29,205 nucleotides of DNA from Bacteroidota bacterium (GCA_012838685.1 DUOU01000254.1:1-29205), one strand, 5' to 3'. Shown: positions 1-7,516, counted from the first letter of the stretch. Program-made: numbers and translations. The notes: generated from the letters alone by a model not told the origin.

Positions 1-318
1 GCCCACTCCGGGAAGCCATGTCAGCAAGGCGAGCCATGGTCCCCATTTCGCTATCTTTTCCGCATGCTTCTCAATTTTTTCCGGAGTAACCTTGAACCAT
101 TTTTCAAGCCATTCCCATTTCCCGAGCCACCCAAGCCCAAATGATGTCATTCCTCCAAGCCAGTTGCCAATTGTAGCGAAAATTATGGCCGGAACCGCTT
201 TGCCGCCCGCCACGAGCAGCGCCACCAATAGTACATCGGAACTGAAAGGAATGATCGTTGCGGCCAAAAATGAGCCTAGAAACAGACCCCAATATCCATA
301 TTCAATCAAACCTTCCAT
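1..318 (-). CDS. yqaA: YqaA/VTT-family inner-membrane protein (partial, cut at window edge)
   Basis: The minus strand from the ATG at 316-318 stays open for 106 codons and runs off the left edge, so the C-terminus is not visible. The protein starts MEGLIEYGYWGLFLGSFLAAT and continues with the pattern IIPFSSDVLLVALLVAGG, then ATIGNWLGGMTSFGLGWLGKW, and ends at TWLPGVG. This order (hydrophobic helix, P-x-SSDV re-entrant segment, GNxLGGxxSFxLG, then a W-x-PxxG segment) is that of the YqaA branch of the DedA/VTT (SNARE-associated) family of inner-membrane proteins. DedA relatives are linked to lipid transport and membrane homeostasis; YqaA itself has no settled function. An A-rich stretch with AAAGG lies upstream of the start. 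A second ATG four bases upstream is in another frame and stops quickly. The family call is firm; the role is not. Confidence 0.82.
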   Translation of the reverse strand, partial: MEGLIEYGYWGLFLGSFLAATIIPFSSDVLLVALLVAGGKAVPAIIFATIGNWLGGMTSFGLGWLGKWEWLEKWFKVTPEKIEKHAEKIAKWGPWLALLTWLPGVG

Positions 319-344
319 CCATTAGACCTTTAAAAAGAAAGTTC

Positions 345-569
345 CTAAGATATACTATTTTCTTTTTGGCGAAAACAAACGCTGATCAGGATTTGCCGGT
401 TGTCGATCAGATCGGAGAAATATTTGGAATAACCGATATCACCTGTAACGGCGATACCGAGATCCACGCCAATGGCTTCGCATAAGCCGGCACCGGCAGG
501 AAAGTCAATAGGAGCGGTTATGGCCGGAATCTGGGCCCCTATAACCATGACCAACAAAATTTGAGACAA
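345..569 (-). pseudogene. Possible remnant of a CinA/PncC C-terminal domain (weak)
   Basis: A short open frame without a good start codon (TTG at 567-569) lies 26 bases upstream of the yqaA-like gene. Its middle reads GLCEAIGVDLGIAVTGDIG, which resembles the conserved GADLGLAVTGIAG segment of CinA C-terminal (NMN amidohydrolase) domains. The TAESCTGG motif that should come before it is missing, and the frame stops soon after an ISVCFRQKE stretch, without the usual final helices. The upstream DNA becomes AT-rich and holds an RNA promoter on the other strand. I read it as a decayed fragment or a chance frame. A separate intact cinA is present at 7683-8921. Confidence 0.22.
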
Positions 570-677
570 CTGTTGGAAACTAAGATAATTATATAATAAT
601 CTTAATGTTTTTATTGACCTATAAATCAGTTAATTAATAAACAGATAAAGAGTTTTGTAAAATATTTTTCTAAAAAA

Positions 678-710
678 TTGTTAAAATCAACAAATCATAT
701 TGTATATTTG
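678..710 (+). promoter_or_regulatory. Bacteroidota-type promoter of the RNA at 717-808
   Basis: TTG at 678-680 is followed after 22 bases by TATATTTG at 703-710, an exact match to the Bacteroidota -7 box TAnnTTTG. The usual gap is 19 to 21 bases, so the spacing is slightly long. Transcription would start near 717. A perfect 12-base palindrome (TGTGTGCACACA, 709-720) covers the end of the -7 box and the predicted start site and could be an operator. Confidence 0.6.
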
Positions 711-716
711 TGTGCA

Positions 717-808
717 CACAGCAGGGTGTCCATCCTTTTAGCACGAGGAAATGCAGCGAGACATATTTATTCCACACTATTTTAAAAGGGCATCCTGCTT
801 CTTTTTTG
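717..808 (+). ncRNA. Structured RNA with its own promoter and terminator (unassigned)
   Basis: The region downstream of a near-consensus promoter folds into one long hairpin. Positions 721-731 pair with 788-798 over 11 base pairs including two G-U pairs, then 736-740 pair with 783-787, and a T-rich run follows at 799-808. Inside, GCA (741-743) and TGC (752-754) can close a loop that contains GAGGAA. The transcript would be about 90 nt. The M48 protease start lies only 20 bases after the T-run, so this may be a free small RNA or an attenuating leader of that gene. GGAA followed by GCAGC recalls the tip of SRP RNA, but the 5' side does not match and the arms are unequal. No known family is claimed. 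Confidence 0.5.
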
Positions 809-828
809 TATAATATCGAACTATCTTG

Positions 829-2055
829 ATGAATATTGTTTTTATTTTAATAGTTGCTGTTCCAATAGCGGAATTCATTTTGGAGCAATATCTGGTACAT
901 TTGAACAAAACAATGTGGTCTGACCGGCTTCCCGAAAAGTTGGTGGGAATATGTCCGGAAGAGGAGTACAGAAAATCCCAACACTACCAGAAAGACTGTT
1001 ATGGACTGTCTTTCTGGTCATCATTATTAAGTACGTCAGTATTATTGATAATGATACTGTTCGGTCTTTTCAGTATTGTTAACGGTTGGTCGGCCAAAAT
1101 AACAGGAGAGCACCCAATATGGACCGCAATTTTGTTTTTCGCCATAATTGGAGCCGGATCAATGATAATAGCCCTGCCTTTTTCTTACTATCAAACTTTT
1201 GTGATTGAAAAAAAATATGGTTTCAATAGAACGACGGTCAAAATATTTTTCATGGATGCCCTAAAATCGGCCTTAATTTCAGTTGTCTTTGGCGTTCCGA
1301 TATTATGGCTTGTCACATGGTTTTATTACAAAACAGGTACAAGCTTCTGGCTGTATGCCTGGGGACTTGTCACCGCTTTCTCTGTTTTTATCAACTTTTT
1401 CTATTCTGAGCTGATAGTGCCTCTTTTCAATAAACAAACGCCGCTTGGCGAAGGGCCGCTCAGAACAAAAATCGAGGAATTTTCCCATAAATCCGGTTTT
1501 GCCATAAAAAATATATTTGTAATTGATGGTTCAAAAAGAAGCACAAAAAGTAACGCATACTTTTCCGGATTTGGATCCAAAAAAAGGATAGTCCTTTATG
1601 ATACCCTGTTGGCAGATTATACTGATGACGAGATAGTGGCCGTTCTTGCCCATGAAATAGGGCATTACAAGAAAAAGCACATAATATACTCTATGATTCT
1701 TTCGATAGTTTTAAACGGTTTAATGTTGTTTCTCTTTTCGCTTGTTGTTGATAATCCCAATTTTTCCAGGGCATTAGGATCAGAAACCTCAAGTTTTCAA
1801 TTAGGTCTTGTGGCATTTGGAATTCTTTATAGCCCACTCTCCACGATTACAGAATTGCTTACAAATTATTTGTCCAGAAAGAATGAGTTTGAAGCGGATA
1901 AATTCTCGGCGGAATGGAGTGATCCAAAGCAACTGGCCAGTGCGCTCAAAAAATTGTCCATAAAAAATCTCTCAAACATGACGCCCCATCCGGCCTACCA
2001 GTTTTTTTATTATTCCCATCCACCATTATTGCAACGTCTGGAAAGATTGGAATAA
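829..2055 (+). CDS. M48 family CAAX prenyl protease 1-like (Ste24-type) membrane metallopeptidase
   Basis: This 408-residue protein has the layout of Ste24-type M48 peptidases: several N-terminal transmembrane helices with the conserved segment ALPFSYYQTFVIEKKYGFNR (family N-terminal domain), then a zinc protease domain. The zinc motif HEIGH is at residues 275-279, and the third ligand is probably Glu353 in the NEFEAD segment, with Asp357 conserved. Downstream hydrophobic helices follow the zinc site. In eukaryotes Ste24 cleaves prenylated CAAX proteins; bacterial members lack that substrate and are thought to act in membrane-protein quality control, like HtpX. I chose the ATG at 829 over the TTG at 826. 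No Shine-Dalgarno sequence is seen, which is normal for Bacteroidota. The gene follows the RNA at 717-808 and is followed after 26 bases by two tRNA genes, so read-through into the tRNAs is possible. Confidence 0.93.
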   Translation: MNIVFILIVAVPIAEFILEQYLVHLNKTMWSDRLPEKLVGICPEEEYRKSQHYQKDCYGLSFWSSLLSTSVLLIMILFGLFSIVNGWSAKITGEHPIWTAILFFAIIGAGSMIIALPFSYYQTFVIEKKYGFNRTTVKIFFMDALKSALISVVFGVPILWLVTWFYYKTGTSFWLYAWGLVTAFSVFINFFYSELIVPLFNKQTPLGEGPLRTKIEEFSHKSGFAIKNIFVIDGSKRSTKSNAYFSGFGSKKRIVLYDTLLADYTDDEIVAVLAHEIGHYKKKHIIYSMILSIVLNGLMLFLFSLVVDNPNFSRALGSETSSFQLGLVAFGILYSPLSTITELLTNYLSRKNEFEADKFSAEWSDPKQLASALKKLSIKNLSNMTPHPAYQFFYYSHPPLLQRLERLE

Positions 2056-2081
2056 AAATTATATATATTTGCATCACTTTT

Positions 2082-2154
2082 GCCTCTTTAGCTCAGCTGG
2101 TAGAGCAGCTCATTCGTAATGAGCAGGTCGTGGGTTCGAGTCCCATGAGAGGCT
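2082..2154 (+). tRNA. tRNA-Thr (anticodon CGU)
   Basis: A complete cloverleaf of 73 bases is present. The acceptor arm GCCTCTT pairs with GAGAGGC and carries discriminator T. The D arm is GCTC/GAGC. The anticodon stem GCTCA/TGAGC holds loop TTCGTAA with anticodon CGT at 2115-2117. The T arm has the TTCGAGT loop. CCA is not encoded. It is 16 bases upstream of the next tRNA and probably cotranscribed with it. Confidence 0.95.
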
Positions 2155-2170
2155 CGGGCGTTATTAACAG

Positions 2171-2242
2171 GCGGGAGTAGCTCAGGGGTAGAGCATTAGC
2201 TTCCCAAGCTAAGGGTCGCGGGTTCGAATCCCGTTTCCCGCT
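2171..2242 (+). tRNA. tRNA-Gly (anticodon CCC)
   Basis: A complete 72-base cloverleaf is present. Acceptor GCGGGAG pairs with TTCCCGC (one G-U), discriminator T. The anticodon stem TTAGC/GCTAA holds loop TTCCCAA with anticodon CCC at 2203-2205. The T arm is GCGGG/CCCGT (closing G-U) with loop TTCGAAT. CCA is not encoded. A strong terminator follows 10 bases later. Confidence 0.95.
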
Positions 2243-2252
2243 CACTTAAGAG

Positions 2253-2282
2253 GGTGTGTCGGATTTTTGGCACACCTTTTTA
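2253..2282 (+). terminator. Intrinsic terminator after the tRNA pair
   Basis: GGTGTGTC (2253-2260) pairs with GGCACACC (2269-2276) across an eight-base loop, and five T residues follow. It ends the plus-strand unit of protease, tRNA-Thr and tRNA-Gly. The btuB gene comes towards it from the other strand. Confidence 0.88.
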
Positions 2283-2332
2283 TTTCACCATCTTCTTATA
2301 AGAGGGGCCAAAAACCGCTATTATTACGCTAT

Positions 2333-2349
2333 TTGTTGATAATCAACAA
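2333..2349. repeat. 17-base perfect palindrome just after btuB
   Basis: TTGTTGAT at 2333-2340 and ATCAACAA at 2342-2349 are perfect inverted copies around one central A. It lies three bases beyond the btuB stop codon. No T-run follows on the minus strand, so it is a poor intrinsic terminator; it could be a 3' end stabiliser or a protein site. Confidence 0.4.
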
Positions 2350-2352
2350 CTT

Positions 2353-4410
2353 TCACAAGAAAGGTTTAAGCGACAGAAACAGCCCGTAGTTTCTGCCGGG
2401 CATAGGACGATTCAGAACCGATTCGTACTCTTCATTGAAGAGGTTGTTGACCATAATTTTTACCGAAAGCGAACCTATTTTGAGATAAAAATCCCTTTCC
2501 AGAGATATGTCGTTCATAAAATAATCACCCAACAGACCCAGTGTGGAGCCTTCATCGTTGTTTGAGGTGGTGTATCTTTTGCTGTAATAATTCCAACTAT
2601 AAACAAATTTCCATTTTTTCGCGTCAAAAATTCCCTTAATGGATGACGAATACAATGGGATATATACCAACTGCTTTCCAATGGATTCATCCAATAACCC
2701 GACCGGATCTCCCTTATTGATCGACCTGGTAACAGCAAAACTCCCTTCAACGGTAAGTGCCTTCTGTTCCGAAAAATTGAGGATCAGTTCGGTTGTTGTC
2801 TCCAAGCCGCGACTGTCGACTCGTCTGATATTGTAAGGTGTCCAATATCCCTTATACGTTGGAAGCCACAAAATCCAATCATCTATTTTTGACCCGAAAA
2901 CCAGCAAATTGCCACCGAGACTAAAAGTTTTGTTTTTTATGTTATAAGATGCTCCCAGGTCATAAGTAAAACCTTTTTCCGGTTTCAAACCGGGATTTCC
3001 TCCAGGATTAAAATAGAGATCGTTAAGGGTCGGGAACCGGAAATTTCGGGCGAATGAGCTTTTTACTTTGATTCCCAATTTTTCCGATAACAGGAAATCG
3101 ACAAAAACGGCGGGTATAGGGGGAACGACCGACTTGCCGTAAACATCTTCCCTGACAATGGCGGATATTCCCAATCTGTTGGTTGGCCGGTATTTCGCGG
3201 TCATTGTCACTGAAGGTTCAAATCTTGACTTTTTATACCCTATTACGCTGTTTCCTGTTGTTATATTGGCCTGCGCGCGGTCAAAGGTTCCCACAAAATG
3301 GTGGTAAAGGGAAACCGATATGGAAATAGTCAAATTGTTGTCCGGCCTGAACTCTGTATCCCCACTGATAAAGAGGGTGTTGATAGCGCTATTGGAATCG
3401 ATCATTTTCTTCAAACTCCCATAACCGGTATCCCCAAGATATACATATTTCAAGTCTGAGTAATTATAACCTCCTCTCAAAGAATGTTTTATCCGTTTTT
3501 GATCTCTATCCCACAAAAAAGTTGATTTTATTGAAGTCTCATCCTTAAAGTTCTCGCTTGAACTGACTGTCCTGTAATCCACGTTAAGCATTGGAACGCC
3601 CCTGTGGGAATTCATGAGCCAAACTGAAGCGCCCCAATGGGAACCATCATCACTGTACCAGCCAAACTCTTGAAGAAGATGTAAATCCTTGAAAAACCCG
3701 TTTCTGTTTTTTTCTACTGGATGATGGCTTTCTATTGTATTCCCGTGATCATCAAACAGAAAGATCTTCTTTCTATAATTGGTGAAACTAAAATCGTTTT
3801 TTGATGAGGTAAAAAACAATTTCGTGGAGCTTTTCAGCTTATCTCCTCCGTACGAGAGCTTCAGGTATTGATCATATGTGCTGTAACTGCTTATTCCCTG
3901 CACATATAGAATATTAAAGCTACTGTCGTCGGCTTCTGTGCCCGTTTCAAGTTCTATTGACCCCCCGATACCGCCCGAAACCACGCCTACGGTTGATGAG
4001 CCACTGCTGACATCCATCTTGTCTATCAAAAAGGAGGGGATAGTGGACAAATCTACCATTCCCAGCATAGGAGAGTTGATTTTCATCCCGTTCCATAAAA
4101 CCTGGGTGTGATATGATGAGGTGCCCCTGAATGATGCGGTTGAAAGGGTAGAGCGACCATACGACTTGACGAATATTGAACCAAAACCCGACAATATATC
4201 GCCAAGGTTCACGGATATGCTCTCAAATAACAAAGTTGGATCGGCGGTTGATTTCAAGGGGCCAATATCGGTTATTGGCAGCATAGGTTTCCTCCTTATG
4301 ACAACCTCTTTGATATCCAGATCATAAAATATTGAATCAATATTCTGGGCGCCAATTTCAAGGTCAAATAAAATTATCAATACCAGTATTACAAATAAAC
4401 GGAACTTCAT
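2353..4410 (-). CDS. btuB: TonB-dependent outer-membrane corrinoid receptor (BtuB-type)
   Basis: The 685-residue product starts with a signal peptide that ends near IGAQ (residue 21). A likely TonB box (DIKEVVI, residues 32-38) follows. A plug domain lies at about residues 50-160, with the segment SFRGTSSYHTQVLWNGMKI and a glycine-rich GVVSGGIGGSIELETG. The rest alternates short beta strands and ends with VMVNNLFNEEYESV...GLFLSLKPFL, typical of a 22-strand barrel. The family imports scarce ligands across the outer membrane using TonB energy. The assignment to vitamin B12 rests on context: it is the last gene of an operon headed by a cobalamin riboswitch and containing BtuG- and BtuH-like genes. 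Its ATG overlaps the previous stop codon (ATGA at 4407-4410), which suggests coupled translation. The length is a little above that of E. coli BtuB (about 600). Confidence 0.9.
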   Translation of the reverse strand: MKFRLFVILVLIILFDLEIGAQNIDSIFYDLDIKEVVIRRKPMLPITDIGPLKSTADPTLLFESISVNLGDILSGFGSIFVKSYGRSTLSTASFRGTSSYHTQVLWNGMKINSPMLGMVDLSTIPSFLIDKMDVSSGSSTVGVVSGGIGGSIELETGTEADDSSFNILYVQGISSYSTYDQYLKLSYGGDKLKSSTKLFFTSSKNDFSFTNYRKKIFLFDDHGNTIESHHPVEKNRNGFFKDLHLLQEFGWYSDDGSHWGASVWLMNSHRGVPMLNVDYRTVSSSENFKDETSIKSTFLWDRDQKRIKHSLRGGYNYSDLKYVYLGDTGYGSLKKMIDSNSAINTLFISGDTEFRPDNNLTISISVSLYHHFVGTFDRAQANITTGNSVIGYKKSRFEPSVTMTAKYRPTNRLGISAIVREDVYGKSVVPPIPAVFVDFLLSEKLGIKVKSSFARNFRFPTLNDLYFNPGGNPGLKPEKGFTYDLGASYNIKNKTFSLGGNLLVFGSKIDDWILWLPTYKGYWTPYNIRRVDSRGLETTTELILNFSEQKALTVEGSFAVTRSINKGDPVGLLDESIGKQLVYIPLYSSSIKGIFDAKKWKFVYSWNYYSKRYTTSNNDEGSTLGLLGDYFMNDISLERDFYLKIGSLSVKIMVNNLFNEEYESVLNRPMPGRNYGLFLSLKPFL

Positions 4411-5300
4411 TTAACCATGTTATAGTCGTTTACAGCGGAAATTTCGGTAGAAACCTCTCCAAGCCAGCCCGATTTGGCGTTTACCCCTGTTTGAATTTTC
4501 ACAAAATTGATCCGATCCAGATTTATATGGTTTCCATCCTCATCTACGGCATTGTCGATTTTGAAAAGGTTCACAGATTTTCCCGGTTCAGACGCAAGCC
4601 TGTCAATCTCGCTATAATTATCGGCATATCCCCATTCAAAATCCTCGGACATATAGTTGCCATACTCATCCACATAACTTGTAAATGCTACGCATACTCC
4701 CGTTAAAGTATAGGAGTCGGCCTCTATCCACTCAGGGTAGTAGAAATCCTGGTTGTGGTAAGCCGACAGATAATCAATAGATCCACTGTTCCCCAGATTG
4801 TCGCTCCATGCTACCGGAGAGGAGGGTTGTTCGGGCCTAAAATATGTGACAGCATAATCTTTTGTTATCTTTTCATCGCTCTCCTCGCTCCCGCGAAGAC
4901 GGTACCACGTGTCGTCCGGAATGTTATTGCCGTTTTTATCCTCCATCACCCAGACAATACCGGGTTCAGATGAGCCTTTCACGGCGTTTCCTGTTATAGA
5001 TATGTTGTAACCTCCGTCATTTTCAACTGGAAAGTCGAACATGCCGACCACATAACCACCGAAACCTCCCAGAGATATCCATAAACCACCTGAAAGTCTG
5101 TCATTGGCGTATTCCACCGCCTCCTCCTTCGATTTTTCCCCGTTAAATCCCGCCGCTCCTTTCCCGTTTATATATTGACCGGGAGCCGGGGTATATTCTA
5201 TAATGCGAAATCCATTGTTGTAGATAACCTCATCTTCATCGCATGATGCGATCAAAAATATCACACCTGCCGCCAACAATATTTTGATCAGTCTGTTCAT
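4407..5300 (-). CDS. Uncharacterised surface lipoprotein of the B12 uptake operon
   Basis: The product has 297 residues from the ATG at 5298-5300, chosen because it gives a clean lipoprotein signal (LLAAGVIFLIASC, Cys20, then DEDE). A longer frame to 5414 would overlap btuG by about 110 bases and put 38 unlikely residues before the signal. The mature part has aromatic and glycine-rich motifs: LWISLGGFGGYVVGMFD (residues 73-89), SSEPGIVWVMEDKNGNNIPDDTW (110-132) and WGYADN (223-228). DKNGNNIPDD (121-130) looks like an acidic calcium-binding loop of the thrombospondin type 3 or dockerin kind. I recognise the family as one commonly annotated 'cell surface protein' in Bacteroides btu loci, but know no established function. 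It sits between btuG (1-base gap) and btuB (4-base overlap). It probably acts at the cell surface in corrinoid capture or as a BtuB partner; this is inferred from position only. Confidence 0.82.
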   Translation of the reverse strand: MNRLIKILLAAGVIFLIASCDEDEVIYNNGFRIIEYTPAPGQYINGKGAAGFNGEKSKEEAVEYANDRLSGGLWISLGGFGGYVVGMFDFPVENDGGYNISITGNAVKGSSEPGIVWVMEDKNGNNIPDDTWYRLRGSEESDEKITKDYAVTYFRPEQPSSPVAWSDNLGNSGSIDYLSAYHNQDFYYPEWIEADSYTLTGVCVAFTSYVDEYGNYMSEDFEWGYADNYSEIDRLASEPGKSVNLFKIDNAVDEDGNHINLDRINFVKIQTGVNAKSGWLGEVSTEISAVNDYNMVK

Positions 5301-5301
5301 C

Positions 5302-6363
5302 CTACTCTTTGAAACAAAATTCTCCGGGAATAATTCCAACTCTGAAGGTGTCCACGGGAATTCCTTTTGGGGAGTACCTGTAAACTGCGCCTGCCTGCAC
5401 ATAATCAATCGCATCTGCGATATATATTTCAGAAGTTACGGGATCAACCGTAAAATCATAATACAGAGCATCGCTCTTCCCTACGATTTGAGCCGGGGAG
5501 AAGGAGTCATCGCGAACGGAATACCCATAAACACCGTTATTAAGAATATATACCGTATCCCGTGCGCCGTTTGTCGCTATCGATACGGGCGACTCTCCCC
5601 CTTCAAGTCCGATAGAATGTTCAACAAGACGGTTTGTGGGATCGATTATGCTAAGAGTGGGAGAGGGGGAACCAAAATTTTCAGAATTATATGCCCCACT
5701 GGAAACTACCCATATTTTATTGTTGATATCAACCACCATTGAATTGGGTTGGAATGGAACAATAATGGAATCCGTTATCGCATTGGTAGATGGATCAATA
5801 ACAAAAATAATATTGTCATTAGACCAGCAGCAGACAAACAGTTCACTGTTCACGGCGACTATTTGTTCCGTGGAAGGGTGTCCTTTGGTGATAATAGTGC
5901 CCAATTTTGTGTTGCTGTCCAGGTCAACCTCTACTATTGCCTCACTGTAAAGATCCGTTACATATCCCTTGTTGCTTCCGGAGATGAATATATTACGGGG
6001 AGATATGAACCCGTCTATCATACCTCTCACCTTGAATGTGTTGGTGTCTATAATGAAAATGATTCCCGAATTGTTTACAACAACATAACCTTTCCCATTG
6101 TGTATGACCATTGATTGCGCGACATCGCCCAGGTTGATCCCATTTACCCTGGAAAAAACATTGTTTTCAACAATTTTTGTCTCAATATCATAGTATGAAA
6201 GAGAGGCGTTGCCATACATGAAGTTCCCCTCGTTTACAATGAACAATCCTCTGCCCGAATCCGAAAAATCAAGATTTTCCGTGTCAACGGGACCATAATC
6301 CATACATGAAAAGAAAGTTAACAACAGAAATATTGGAAATATGTATTTGAGAACCAATCGCAT
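5302..6363 (-). CDS. btuG: BtuG-type surface B12-binding lipoprotein (DUF5074/YncE-like beta-propeller)
   Basis: The 353-residue product has a lipoprotein signal (KYIFPIFLLLTFFSC, Cys20) followed by propeller-type repeats such as VVVNNSGIIFIIDTNTFKVRGMIDG, VTDLYSEAIVEVDLDSNTKLGTI and CWSNDNIIFVIDPSTNAITDSI. This is the YncE-like seven-bladed layout of DUF5074. In Bacteroides thetaiotaomicron, BtuG proteins bind cobalamin extremely tightly on the cell surface and form a lid on BtuB. The same gene content here (riboswitch, btuH, btuG, btuB) supports that role. I use the ATG at 6361-6363; a TTG at 6382-6384 would add seven residues (MHFILIF). It is separated from btuH by 26 bases and from the next gene by one base. 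Ligand-contact residues cannot be judged by eye. Confidence 0.88.
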   Translation of the reverse strand: MRLVLKYIFPIFLLLTFFSCMDYGPVDTENLDFSDSGRGLFIVNEGNFMYGNASLSYYDIETKIVENNVFSRVNGINLGDVAQSMVIHNGKGYVVVNNSGIIFIIDTNTFKVRGMIDGFISPRNIFISGSNKGYVTDLYSEAIVEVDLDSNTKLGTIITKGHPSTEQIVAVNSELFVCCWSNDNIIFVIDPSTNAITDSIIVPFQPNSMVVDINNKIWVVSSGAYNSENFGSPSPTLSIIDPTNRLVEHSIGLEGGESPVSIATNGARDTVYILNNGVYGYSVRDDSFSPAQIVGKSDALYYDFTVDPVTSEIYIADAIDYVQAGAVYRYSPKGIPVDTFRVGIIPGEFCFKE

Positions 6364-6389
6364 AAATATCAAAATAAAATGCAACGATA

Positions 6390-7169
6390 TTAATCTCTGA
6401 TCGCTATATCATCAAAACAAAAATATGCCGGTACCGATATTCCATAATCATTCTTCGCTGAGGATTCAAGGTCAAACCTCAGTTTATTTACAGCTCCCAG
6501 CGTATGTAGGTCCACTTTTGTCCATTCCGTTACTATGCCGCCCGACGAAACATTCCTGAAATCGGCAAGGAAAAACTCCACCGTTTTAGTTTCGTGGCCG
6601 TTTTTGTCGAGTCCCGTGACGATAAGCTTGAACCAATCTCCCTTTTCATAGCCCAAAGGAGAGGAAAAACTGTCGCCACACCTCATGTTAAGCACCGAAT
6701 ATGTAGTGTTGTTCACAAAAAAATGGTCGATTACCTTTTCTGTATCACTGTTCCTGAACCCTATAAATGTTCTGGAATCAGATCCGTACAAATAGCTTGA
6801 ATTGTCGCTTCCATAATGAACCGCGAAGGTTTTTGAGCCGTTATATCCTCCATAACCTGTGGAGCTGTCAACATAGTAGGCACTGCATTGATTGGTGTAT
6901 CCCGAAGTTATGGTATCGTTCCACCGGGAAAGAAAAATACCACCATTGTATAGATCATCATGCAACAGGCCAAACACCAGATCAGTTACCTCATCATAAA
7001 AACCAGGATACTCTCCACCGTACAAATTTGTACCATATTTTGAGTTTGCCAGCGATTCCGTGGCCGCATCCTCAAAGGTAACCGTGGTATAAGTTATCTC
7101 ATTCTCCGAATCGCAACCAGTCAATAACAGCGCAAAAAACGCACTTAACAAAAAATTTCTCCTCATCAT
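6390..7169 (-). CDS. btuH: BtuH-type B12-binding lipoprotein (DUF4465)
   Basis: This first gene of the operon encodes 259 residues with lipobox LLLTGC (Cys19). The mature protein shows DUF4465 traits: VTFEDAATESLANSKYGTNLYGG near the N-terminus, then GGIFLSRWNDT, SAYYVDSSTGYGGYNGSKTFAVHYG, a VLNMRCGDSFSSPLGYEKGDWFKLIVTGLD segment, and a C-terminal FCFDDIAIRD. The family adopts a jelly-roll-like beta fold. Members in gut Bacteroides (BtuH) bind vitamin B12 at the surface. Two adjacent ATGs (7167-7169 and 7164-7166) are both plausible; I kept the first. The cobalamin riboswitch ends about 150 bases upstream on the same strand, so expression should fall when B12 is plentiful. Confidence 0.87.
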   Translation of the reverse strand: MMRRNFLLSAFFALLLTGCDSENEITYTTVTFEDAATESLANSKYGTNLYGGEYPGFYDEVTDLVFGLLHDDLYNGGIFLSRWNDTITSGYTNQCSAYYVDSSTGYGGYNGSKTFAVHYGSDNSSYLYGSDSRTFIGFRNSDTEKVIDHFFVNNTTYSVLNMRCGDSFSSPLGYEKGDWFKLIVTGLDKNGHETKTVEFFLADFRNVSSGGIVTEWTKVDLHTLGAVNKLRFDLESSAKNDYGISVPAYFCFDDIAIRD

Positions 7170-7321
7170 ACCAAAAATTAATAGTTAAACAATAATTCAC
7201 CGTTAATTTGGAGATCGCCCAATAAATGAAGAGGAAAAATTAAAGATAAATGGAATAGTCGGCACGACCATGCAATTTGTCCAATTTTACCCTATTCACC
7301 GCAGGAGCAAAATCCAATTCC

Positions 7322-7465
7322 GAGCATAGGCAGGTCTTCTGACTTATTCCCGTTCCAGCGCCTTCCCATTAAACAACAGTGGCTAAAGAGCCGGAACATA
7401 ACTCAAAATGAGTAGAACTTACAGCAGCGGGAACTGTTGCCGATTTTCACGGCATTCCCTATTAA
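7322..7465 (-). promoter_or_regulatory. Cobalamin riboswitch (aptamer)
   Basis: On the minus strand the region carries the conserved parts of the cobalamin class. These are a GGGAAtgCCGTGAAAATCGG core (about 7441-7460) followed by CAACAGTTCCCGCTGCTGTAA, a GCCACTG box at 7377-7383, and a 3' AAGTCAGAAGACCTGCCTAT segment ending at 7326. ATAGG (about 7458-7462) can pair with CCTAT (7326-7330) to close the aptamer. It lies in the leader of btuH-btuG-lipoprotein-btuB. About 150 bases separate the aptamer from the btuH start. No clear terminator with a T-run is seen there, so control may act on translation. A weak stem (7253-7258 with 7292-7297) lies in the interval. Confidence 0.95.
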
Positions 7466-7508
7466 TTCCACCTCATGTTGAATGAGGATATGGAAACCAA
7501 TGCCAGCA

Positions 7509-7516
7509 CAAAGATA
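7509..7516 (-). promoter_or_regulatory. -7 box of the btu operon promoter
   Basis: TATCTTTG on the minus strand matches the TAnnTTTG consensus exactly. Transcription would start near 7503, about 40 bases before the riboswitch core. No clear TTG is found 20 bases upstream, so the assignment rests on the -7 box and position. Confidence 0.5.

Noticed and set aside
741..760. GGAA followed by GCAGC, similar to the tip of SRP (4.5S) RNA
   Set aside because: The 5' half lacks the matching CAGG side and the two arms differ greatly in length, so I did not call it SRP RNA.
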